Below are positions 58,329 through 64,000 of a stretch of DNA of 64,000 nt, piece after piece; the stretch's first letter is position 1, and every line of letters begins with the position of its first letter. Where the stretch lies: contig JANWVO010000048.1 in the NCBI GenBank assembly GCA_025056865.1, positions 1-64,000 on the forward strand, in the 5' to 3' direction. The notes below the pieces were generated by a model, which was given only the letters and a program-made list of their open reading frames with translations, was not told the origin of the DNA and did no database searches. Origin of the DNA: Bryobacteraceae bacterium. GTDB taxonomy: Bacteria; Acidobacteriota; Terriglobia; Bryobacterales; Bryobacteraceae. The position numbers were made by a program, and so were the translations under genes.

Positions 58329-59597
58329 ATGAAAACCATCCGCTTTCCCTCGCTCTCTCTTTCCCGGCGCGCCGTCCTTGCCGTTGCAGTGCCTGCCGTG
58401 GCCGTGCTGCTTGCGGCGCTGGAAATCAGCTCTGCCCCGTTTGCGCCGTCGCCGCTTCCGGACCGCATCGTGGCGAACTGGACTGCCTCGCCCGCCACTT
58501 CGTTCAGCGTCACCTGGCGCACGGACGCGAGCGTCGCGCAGGGCTTCGCCGAGATTGCGGAAGCGTCCGACGGCCCGTCTTTCGAAAAAAACGCCCGCCG
58601 CGTGGCGGCACGGAAGGAGGCCTACACCGCCGGCGGCAGGGCGGCGCACGCCTTCAGCGTGACGTTCGAGGGGCTCAGGCCGTCGACGGAATATCTCTAT
58701 CGCGTGGGCGACGGCGGCGAGTCCTGGAGCGAGTGGATTCCGTTCCGCACGGCGGCGGACCGCGAAGAGCCGTTCACGTTCCTCTATCTCGGCGACGCGC
58801 AGACGCGCATCCACGCCGCGTGGGCGCGTGTCGTGCGCAAGGCGTACGAGACGGCGCCCGACGCGCGCTTCCTCATCCACGCCGGCGACCTCATCAACAA
58901 CCACGACCGCGACGAGCAGTGGGGCGAGTGGCACGCCGCCAGCTCGTGGGTGCAGCGAGTCATTCCCGCCATGCCCGTGCCCGGCAATCACGAATACGGC
59001 CGCGGCCCGGACGGGCAGCGGCGCCTCACCGTGAACTGGCGCGCGCAGTTCACGCTGCCCGCCAACGGTCCCGAAGGTCTGGAGGAGACCTGCTACTTCG
59101 TCGACTTCCAGGGCGTGCGCCTCGTTGGGCTGAACTCGAACGAGAAGCTCAGGGAGCAGGCCGCGTGGCTCGACCGGCTGCTGGCGAAGAACCCCAACCG
59201 CTGGACCATCGTCTTCTTCCACCATCCGCTCTACTCCGGCGCCCGCGGCCGCGACAACCGCGAAGTGCGCGAGTTCTGGCAGCCGGTGTTCGACCGTCAT
59301 GGCGTCGATCTTGTGCTGAGCGGCCACGACCACATCTACACGCGCACGCGGCTCGTGCGCGGCGACGGCGCGCGGGAGGGAGGCACCGTCTACGTGATCA
59401 GCGTCAGCGGCGCCAAGATGTACGAGCCGGACGAGCGGCCGCAGTTTCCGAAGGTCATCGCCGGCACGCAGATGTTCCAGGTGATCCGCGTGCGCGGCGA
59501 CGAGCTCTCTTTCGAGGCGCGCACCGCCCGCGGCACGCTGGCTGACAGCTTTGTCATCGAGAAGCGCGGCGGCGGGAAGCGCCTCATCGAAAAATGA
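58329..59597 (+). CDS. Purple-acid-phosphatase-like metallophosphoesterase
   Basis: A 422-residue exported phosphoesterase. A twin-arginine-like signal/anchor (LSRRAVLAVAVPAVAVLLAA) is followed by an N-terminal fibronectin-like domain (FSVTWRTDASVAQG, LRPSTEYLYRVGDGG). The calcineurin-type catalytic domain shows FLYLGDAQ, IHAGDLINN, PVPGNHEYG, VFFHHPLY and LSGHDHIYTR, the full metallophosphoesterase motif set. It probably releases phosphate from organic esters outside the cytoplasm, complementing the alkaline phosphatase upstream. A TAGCAT hexamer lies about 40 bases upstream. The motif order is canonical. Confidence 0.88.
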   Translation: MKTIRFPSLSLSRRAVLAVAVPAVAVLLAALEISSAPFAPSPLPDRIVANWTASPATSFSVTWRTDASVAQGFAEIAEASDGPSFEKNARRVAARKEAYTAGGRAAHAFSVTFEGLRPSTEYLYRVGDGGESWSEWIPFRTAADREEPFTFLYLGDAQTRIHAAWARVVRKAYETAPDARFLIHAGDLINNHDRDEQWGEWHAASSWVQRVIPAMPVPGNHEYGRGPDGQRRLTVNWRAQFTLPANGPEGLEETCYFVDFQGVRLVGLNSNEKLREQAAWLDRLLAKNPNRWTIVFFHHPLYSGARGRDNREVREFWQPVFDRHGVDLVLSGHDHIYTRTRLVRGDGAREGGTVYVISVSGAKMYEPDERPQFPKVIAGTQMFQVIRVRGDELSFEARTARGTLADSFVIEKRGGGKRLIEK

Positions 59598-59598
59598 A

Positions 59599-59626
59599 AC
59601 GGGGCGGCGCGCCAGCCGCCGCCCGT
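59599..59626. terminator. Hairpin between convergent genes
   Basis: A 10-base stem with one bulged G (ACGGG-CGGCG against CGCCGCCCGT) and a 7-base loop separates the phosphoesterase gene from the convergent secreted protein. On the complement it is followed by a short T run, so it best fits the minus-strand gene. Confidence 0.45.
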
Positions 59627-59631
59627 GGCGT

Positions 59632-60666
59632 TCATTTCTTCGGCGCGGCTTTGCCTGCGGCCGGGCGCGCGGCGGTGGCGGCGGGCGCGGCGGGAGCCGG
59701 CGGCCGAAGCTCGTCCAGCCATTCGCGCGCGAAGGCCACGGCCACCGCAGTGGGCTGCTGCCCGTTGCGGTAGATCAGCTTCCACAGGCCGTCTTTCTTC
59801 TCATAGGCCGGATTCGTAAATACCAGCTTCCCGCGCTGCCGCTCCACCGGGGCGCTGAAATCCACGGTGGCCGCCGTGGAGACGAACTCTTCCAGCCATT
59901 GCCGCGTCACCGCCTTCGCGCAGCGGCGGTCGTAGAGCCGCTGGGCGCGCTCCTTGCGCAGCCGGTCCAGTTCGGGTTCCGATTTGCGGACGTCGTACAT
60001 CAGCATCGGGCAGCCGTATGCCAGCAGGCGGAAGCGGTCCGGCGCGCTGTCGGCCACGGCGAGGGCCGAATCGTAGCACTTCTTCACCGCCTCCATGTGC
60101 GCCAGAGCCTCCCGCTCGCGCTGCACCTCGGCCTTCACGTCGGCCAGCGGCCGCGTAAAGAGGTTCAGCTTCGCATCGAGGGCGTCCTCGAGTCCCTGCT
60201 GCCCCATGGCCTGCTGAAGCGCCATGAACTCCTCCATGAATTTCGGATTCGCGGCGACAGACGGGTTCTTCTCCATCTGCCGGGTCATCTCTTCAAGACG
60301 CTTGCGTGGGTCCGGGGGTACGGGCGGCAGGCGCAGCCCATGGTCCACGGCGCCATACTGGAGTGCGATGCGCCCGTCGTGCTGTTTTTGCAGCGCGTCC
60401 GACATGACGATCTGCCTCAGCAGCGGCAGCGCCACGCGCAGCGCGGCGGCGCGCGCCTCCGCGTCCATCTGCGTGTAGACGCGGTTGGCCGGCAGGGCGA
60501 TCAGGCGCGGATACTTGCCCGCCAGAGGGCCTGGCTCGGCGAAGGCGCTCTCAAGGAGTGAGACGACGCGGGCATCTTCGGTGCGAAACTCTGCCGGAAA
60601 AGTCTGTGCGGAGACTCCTGCGGCCAGCAGGAAGACACTGATCCATCCCGCCCCTCTGCATCCCAT
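59632..60666 (-). CDS. Secreted protein of unknown function
   Basis: A 344-residue exported protein (signal GAGWISVFLLAAGVSAQ). I do not recognise a family. It is Glu/Arg/Leu-rich and mainly helical in the middle (DPRKRLEEMTRQMEKNP, LADVKAEVQREREALAHMEA). A short beta segment near the end (GLWKLIYRNGQQPTAVAVAF) and an Ala/Pro-rich tail follow. Two cysteines occur around the centre (KKCYDSAL, AYGCPML). The ATG at 60666 is chosen because AAGGAG sits 7-8 bases before it. It has no obvious operon partner. Confidence 0.6.
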   Translation of the reverse strand: MGCRGAGWISVFLLAAGVSAQTFPAEFRTEDARVVSLLESAFAEPGPLAGKYPRLIALPANRVYTQMDAEARAAALRVALPLLRQIVMSDALQKQHDGRIALQYGAVDHGLRLPPVPPDPRKRLEEMTRQMEKNPSVAANPKFMEEFMALQQAMGQQGLEDALDAKLNLFTRPLADVKAEVQREREALAHMEAVKKCYDSALAVADSAPDRFRLLAYGCPMLMYDVRKSEPELDRLRKERAQRLYDRRCAKAVTRQWLEEFVSTAATVDFSAPVERQRGKLVFTNPAYEKKDGLWKLIYRNGQQPTAVAVAFAREWLDELRPPAPAAPAATAARPAAGKAAPKK

Positions 60667-60891
60667 GCGGCGCTCCTTCCTCGCCCGGCATGGCCGGAGA
60701 GGCGTGGTGAGGCGCGCTCCCTCCGGCAGCCGGGCAGCCAACTGGCTTCCTGTCCAGGTAACCGGAATCAGCGGCAGGAGTGGCTCAGCAGGGCAGGCGG
60801 AATTCGCTCACACGGGAGGATCCGCCGCGAAACGAGGACAGAGCAGAGACGCGGCGGCGTGGCGAACCCGGCGGATTTCCGGGGCGCTTCT

Positions 60892-61182
60892 TCAGCGCTC
60901 CGGCGGGACGTAGTCGGGAGGCAGTTGCGCGCCTTCGCCGAAGAAGTACTGCTCCATCTGCCGGAGCAGGAATTCCTGCGCCTCGCGCGTGCCCAGGTTC
61001 AGCCGGTACTCGTTCATCAGCATCTTCATGTGCTCCACCCACATCCGCCACGCCTCCTTGGAGACGTTCTCATAGATCTTCTGGCCAAGCGGATGCGTGT
61101 CGAACGGCACTTCGTCCAGTCCTTCCATCTCGCGTCCGAACTTGACGCAGTGCACCATGCGCTTCGGTTTGGCTTCCGGCAT
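60892..61182 (-). CDS. yggX: YggX-like Fe(2+)-trafficking protein
   Basis: A 96-residue protein with the YggX pattern: HCVKFGREMEGLDEVPF carries the conserved Cys, then IYENVSKEAWRMWVEHMKML, NEYRLNLGT, and the ending EQYFFGEGAQLPPDYVPP. YggX protects iron-sulfur proteins from oxidative damage and is thought to handle cytoplasmic Fe(II). AGGAGG precedes the ATG. It lies between an unknown secreted protein and a haem-binding protein, all on the minus strand but with separate spacing. Confidence 0.92.
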   Translation of the reverse strand: MPEAKPKRMVHCVKFGREMEGLDEVPFDTHPLGQKIYENVSKEAWRMWVEHMKMLMNEYRLNLGTREAQEFLLRQMEQYFFGEGAQLPPDYVPPER

Positions 61183-61240
61183 GAATTCAGCCTCCTCTTG
61201 CAGTTTGCCTCAAAAAACGGAACGGCGGCGCGCTCGCCGC

Positions 61241-61678
61241 CTACCTGGCCCGCGCCTCGCGCGTCCACGCGCACACGGCCTGGATCTCGGCGCCGCTGAG
61301 CTTCGCTTCCGGATGCAGCAGGAGGTAGCTTTTCAAGGGCATCGAGCCGACGCGGATCTCCTGGCAGATGTCCTTGATGGACATCTCCTCGGTGAAGTCG
61401 TCCATGTTGAAATGGCGGCGCCCGTCCTTCACGTGGTCCGCCAGCATCCAGGACACCGGCGCCACGTGGCTGTACCAGGGCCAGCGGGTGCGGTTCGAGT
61501 GGCAGTCGCCGCAGGCTCGCTCGAGAATCCGCTCGACTTCCTGCGGGACCTCGTATTGCGCCTTCAGCGCGTACTCCGCATTCACCGGCGGATTGGTCCG
61601 CTCCGGACGCCAGGCCTGCGCGGCGGCGAACGCAACCACCAGAACAAGAAGAACCCAGCGAACCCAGCGCGCCCTCAT
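61241..61678 (-). CDS. Membrane-anchored haem-binding (cytochrome-like) protein
   Basis: A 145-residue protein with one N-terminal hydrophobic helix (WVLLVLVVAFAAAQA), then the haem-binding domain seen in small bacterial cytochrome-like proteins: RACGDCHSNRTRWPWYSHVAPVSW, with CxxCH for covalent haem c. GSMPLKSYLLLHPEAKLS supplies a Met that may be the sixth ligand. It probably works as a periplasmic electron carrier or sensor. Its start is either the ATG at 61678 or a GTG at 61705; neither has an ideal binding site. It lies 54 bases downstream of the MBL-fold gene, in the same direction. Confidence 0.78.
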   Translation of the reverse strand: MRARWVRWVLLVLVVAFAAAQAWRPERTNPPVNAEYALKAQYEVPQEVERILERACGDCHSNRTRWPWYSHVAPVSWMLADHVKDGRRHFNMDDFTEEMSIKDICQEIRVGSMPLKSYLLLHPEAKLSGAEIQAVCAWTREARAR

Positions 61679-61732
61679 GCTCCTATTGATGCACAATCGC
61701 CGCACGCGGTGGCGGCAGGCTGCGCCCGGGCC

Positions 61733-62740
61733 TCAGGGCCGGTATGTCTTCGCGTATCCATTGCGCTGGTTCCGCACCGTGAGGACCCCGTCGCGCCCGG
61801 CCTCCACCTCGATGGCGAAGCCCTGGCACCTCTCTTCCAGATTGGCGATGCGCTCTTCGCTCACGTTGGCCTCTTTGCCGCCGGCCAGCGAGTAGTGGAG
61901 CTGCCAGAGATCCTGAAGCCCCGGCGAGGACGCCACAATCCGCCACGCCGCGGGCGAGCCTCCCTTGCGCGCGCCGTTGTTCATGATGGCCACGCGCGGC
62001 CGCAGCCCGTGCACGATCTGCGGGCAGCCGCTCTGGTCCAGGCCGTGGTGCGTGGTGAGATACAGATCCACGGGCCCGATCAGATGCTGGGGACAGGCGA
62101 GCTCCAGCTCCTTGTTCCAGGTGAGATCGGCCAGATCGACGAAGCGGAACCGGCCATACGTCAGCAGGAATCCGATGGAACGGGCGTTCTCCGTGGGGTC
62201 GTCCGCGCGGCGCTCCGCCTGCGGGCACAGCGGGTTGGCCTGCCCGCCGCCCTTCACCGCTTTCGCGATCCTGTCTCCGCGCGCCGCCACAATCTCGATC
62301 CGCACGCCCTTCAGCGGCAGCACATCGCCCGGCTTCACCGTCAGCCGCTTCGCGCCCGTGGCGAGGACTTTGCGGTAGGCGTCCTCCAGGGCTTTGGCCT
62401 GCGCGGAGTTCTCGGTATTGTCGCCGTGGTCGATGAAGACGCCGATGGGCATCTTCGCCGCCAGCTCCGGGACGCCCCCTACATGGTCGAGGTGGTAATG
62501 CGTGACCAGCAGGTAGTCAATCTTCAGGATGCCCAGGCGGTGCGCCGCGGCGACAATCCGGTCCGAGTCCCGCCCGTTGTTGCCCGGGAAGCCCGCGTCC
62601 ACCAGCAGCGATTCGCCGCGCGGCGTCAGCATCAGCGTCGCCTGTCCTCCTTCGGTGTCGACGAAAACCATCCGCAGCGGCTGGGCCTGCGCTGCCAGCG
62701 CCAGGCCGGCCAGCAGCGGGAGAAGTGCGCGGGCCGTCAT
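61733..62740 (-). CDS. Exported MBL-fold metallohydrolase (ComEC-type)
   Basis: A 335-residue metallo-beta-lactamase-fold protein. After a signal peptide (ALLPLLAGLALAAQAQ) it shows MVFVDTEGGQATLM, the ligand motif VTHYHLDHVGGVPEL, and TTHHGLDQSGCP later on. The closest relatives by pattern are stand-alone hydrolases similar to the ComEC beta-lactamase domain. The zinc-binding residues are intact, so it is probably active, perhaps on a nucleotide or ester. A TAAGAT hexamer ends 6 bases before the ATG, and no Shine-Dalgarno sequence is present. It diverges from the zinc-ribbon gene. Confidence 0.82.
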   Translation of the reverse strand: MTARALLPLLAGLALAAQAQPLRMVFVDTEGGQATLMLTPRGESLLVDAGFPGNNGRDSDRIVAAAHRLGILKIDYLLVTHYHLDHVGGVPELAAKMPIGVFIDHGDNTENSAQAKALEDAYRKVLATGAKRLTVKPGDVLPLKGVRIEIVAARGDRIAKAVKGGGQANPLCPQAERRADDPTENARSIGFLLTYGRFRFVDLADLTWNKELELACPQHLIGPVDLYLTTHHGLDQSGCPQIVHGLRPRVAIMNNGARKGGSPAAWRIVASSPGLQDLWQLHYSLAGGKEANVSEERIANLEERCQGFAIEVEAGRDGVLTVRNQRNGYAKTYRP

Positions 62741-62746
62741 GCCCGC

Positions 62747-62752
62747 ATCTTA
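62747..62752 (-). promoter_or_regulatory. Putative leaderless -10 (TAAGAT) of the MBL gene
   Basis: On the complement, TAAGAT is followed by 6 bases and the ATG at 62740, with no ribosome-binding site. Confidence 0.4.
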
Positions 62753-62788
62753 TCACCGGCTCCCCCGGGGAACTTCCGCCCGAAAAAC

Positions 62789-62806
62789 CCCGTAGTACAC
62801 TACGGG
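62789..62806 (+). promoter_or_regulatory. Palindrome spanning a -10 upstream of the zinc-ribbon gene
   Basis: CCCGTAG (62789-62795) and CTACGGG (62800-62806) flank TACA. TACACT at 62796-62801 could be the -10 for the gene at 62815. The symmetrical site overlapping a promoter could bind a dimeric regulator, or form a short hairpin just ahead of the start codon. Confidence 0.4.
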
Positions 62807-62814
62807 AAACGGAA

Positions 62815-63336
62815 ATGCCCTTCTGCACGAAGTGCGGCTGCCAGGTGGACGAGCAGGCGCGGTTCTGTCCCGCCTGTGGTGCGCCGCAGTTCGAGGGCGC
62901 CGCTCCGCCGCCGCCTCCTCCGCCTGGGGCTTCCGCCTTTGCTCCCTCCGGACAGGCAGCCGGCGCGGGCTCGCCGCGCCGCGAGGATTTCCTGTCGCGG
63001 ATGCCGTCCCGCCGCGCGGCGCTGCTGTGCTACGTCCCCCTCGCCGGGTGGATCATGAGCATCGTCGTGCTCGCCTCCGAGCGCTTCCGCGAGGAGCGGA
63101 CCGTGCGCTTCCACGCCTTTCAGGGACTCTACCTCTTCGTGGTCTGGCTCTTCGCCGACTGGGTCTTCGGCCCGATGACCGGCTACGCGCCCGCCCTGCG
63201 CTTCGCCGGGGGAATGCTCAAACTCGCCGTGCTCGGCCTTTGGGTGTACATGATGATGCGCGTGCACGCTGGCGATGACGTGCGCCTGCCGGTGATCGGC
63301 GAGCTGGCCGAGCGCAGCGTCGCCGAGCAGAAGTGA
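62815..63336 (+). CDS. Zinc-ribbon membrane protein
   Basis: A 173-residue protein that starts with a zinc ribbon (CTKCGCQVDEQARFCPACG, two CxxC pairs). A proline-rich linker follows, then a membrane part with about three hydrophobic segments (LLCYVPLAGWIMSIVVLASE, AFQGLYLFVVWLFADWVFG, LAVLGLWVYMMM). The membrane half resembles DUF4870-type domains. The function is unknown; similar proteins may be membrane sensors or scaffolds. It stands between the MBL-fold gene and argC with its own symmetric upstream element. Confidence 0.75.
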   Translation: MPFCTKCGCQVDEQARFCPACGAPQFEGAAPPPPPPPGASAFAPSGQAAGAGSPRREDFLSRMPSRRAALLCYVPLAGWIMSIVVLASERFREERTVRFHAFQGLYLFVVWLFADWVFGPMTGYAPALRFAGGMLKLAVLGLWVYMMMRVHAGDDVRLPVIGELAERSVAEQK

Positions 63337-63390
63337 GTTCTCTCTTCCGCGGATTGGTACCACGAAAGTGGCTGCTCTCCCTGAACTGGT

Positions 63391-63424
63391 AGTATAATTA
63401 TTCATGGGAGTGAATAATTAACCA
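63391..63424 (+). promoter_or_regulatory. Tandem ArgR-box-like operator of argC
   Basis: Two ARG-box-like 14-base cores (63391-63404 and 63411-63424) are spaced 20 bases centre to centre, as in ArgR operators with paired boxes. Inner half-sites ATTCA and TGAAT are perfect; outer halves match 3 of 5. Together they form a 10-base inverted repeat with a TGGGAG centre. The left box covers the -10 of the argC promoter, so binding would block transcription when arginine is plentiful. Confidence 0.6.
63393..63398 (+). promoter_or_regulatory. -10 element (TATAAT) of argC
   Basis: A perfect TATAAT lies 30 bases before the ATG at 63429, inside the left ArgR-like box. The predicted start falls near 63405. 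No -35 hexamer is obvious at 16-18 bases upstream. Confidence 0.55.
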
Positions 63425-63428
63425 AGCC

Positions 63429-64000
63429 ATGAGTTTCAGGGCCGGCATCGTGGGCTTCCGCGGCTACAGCGGCATGGAGCTGGCGCGCATCCTGCGGTCG
63501 CATCCGTCGGTGGAGCCGGTATGGATGGAGCATCGCTCGGACGCCGCCCCGGAGGTGCACCCGCTCGGGTGGAAGGGGCCGGAGCGGATTGCCGCCACTC
63601 CGGAGGCGGCGCGGGAGGCAGGCCTGGGCGTGGTCTTCCTTGCCACTCCCGCGGAAGTCAGCATGGAGCTGGCGCCCGGCTTCCTTGCCTCCGGCATCCG
63701 CGTCGTGGACCTCAGCGGCGCATTCCGTCTGAAGACCGTGGAACGCTACCGGCGCTGGTACGGGGAAGAGCATACGCAGCCGGCGCTGCTGGAAGAAGCC
63801 GTCTACGGGCTGCCGGAGTTTTACCGGGACCGCATCGCCGGAGCGCGGCTGGTGGCCAACCCGGGCTGCTATCCGACGGCGGCGAACCTGGCCTTGCGCC
63901 CGCTGGTGGAGTCGGGACTCGTGGACCGTTCGCACGGCATCGTGTGCGACGCCAAGAGCGGCGTCAGCGGGGCGGGGCGCAAGCCGTCGCTGAAGACGAG
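63429..64000 (+). CDS. argC: N-acetyl-gamma-glutamyl-phosphate reductase, partial
   Basis: The window ends inside this gene, which is open for 190 codons. ArgC reduces N-acetylglutamyl phosphate to the semialdehyde in arginine biosynthesis. Visible are the NADP-binding opening AGIVGFRGYSGMELARIL, VVFLATPAEVSMELAP, VVDLSGAFRLK, YGLPEFYRDRI, the catalytic Cys in ANPGCYPTAAN and DAKSGVSGAGRKPS. It probably starts the arginine operon, with ArgR-box-like sites over its promoter. The Shine-Dalgarno sequence is weak: GGGAG lies 18 bases before the ATG. Confidence 0.93.
   Translation, partial: MSFRAGIVGFRGYSGMELARILRSHPSVEPVWMEHRSDAAPEVHPLGWKGPERIAATPEAAREAGLGVVFLATPAEVSMELAPGFLASGIRVVDLSGAFRLKTVERYRRWYGEEHTQPALLEEAVYGLPEFYRDRIAGARLVANPGCYPTAANLALRPLVESGLVDRSHGIVCDAKSGVSGAGRKPSLKT

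Overview
The window is a GC-rich bacterial chromosome segment with about 54 protein genes and no tRNA, rRNA, insertion sequence or CRISPR array that I can see. The gene families point to an acidobacterium of the Solibacter/Bryobacter type. They include a DUF1549/DUF1553 plus DUF1501 pair, an NCS2 purine permease, an OPT transporter, many Tat- or Sec-exported hydrolases, and acidobacterial-style secreted proteins of unknown function. This assignment is an inference from gene content.

Layout. 360-6712: a secreted M1-like peptidase, a family 5 uracil-DNA glycosylase overlapping an exported TenA homologue, a small orphan, and a purine permease plus exported nucleosidase pair. 6713-8821: an exported GHL6-type glycoside hydrolase. 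9383-12652: the DUF1549/1553-DUF1501 operon behind a good sigma70-like promoter. 12678-18313: a small membrane protein head-to-head with an S41 peptidase, plsC with a CDGSH protein, an unknown secreted protein and a GH88 hydrolase. 18320-24691: a membrane-fused spermidine-synthase-like protein, an arabinose/fucose isomerase-like enzyme, an OPT transporter and a ferredoxin. 24799-31120: acyl-ACP thioesterase with YqeY, a serine-biosynthesis pair (class V aminotransferase, serA) ending in a perfect terminator, an RRM protein, a ROK kinase and an exported methyltransferase.

31231-42116 is an accessory-looking block. A three-gene operon of large secreted proteins, one with two nearly identical 78-residue modules, diverges from a glycosyltransferase, a UDP-sugar dehydrogenase and an exosortase-type polysaccharide deacetylase. 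A beta-barrel protein follows. The block suggests a surface or exopolysaccharide function.

42299-49258 holds two TPR-type exported proteins, RNase III, and a four-gene cluster (PEP mutase/isocitrate lyase family lyase, LeuC-like, LeuD-like, beta-decarboxylating dehydrogenase) without a LeuA-type synthase. 49255-59597 is rich in exported hydrolases: M20 peptidase, GH29 fucosidase, a VOC-domain/GH-A fusion, alkaline phosphatase, sialidase-like and purple-acid-phosphatase-like proteins. 59632-64000 holds an unknown secreted protein, an YggX-like protein, a haem-binding protein, an MBL-fold hydrolase, a zinc-ribbon membrane protein and the start of argC behind what looks like a tandem ArgR operator.

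A recurring feature is a TANNNT -10 hexamer 6-9 bases before a start codon, often with no Shine-Dalgarno sequence, which suggests leaderless transcripts for about nine genes.
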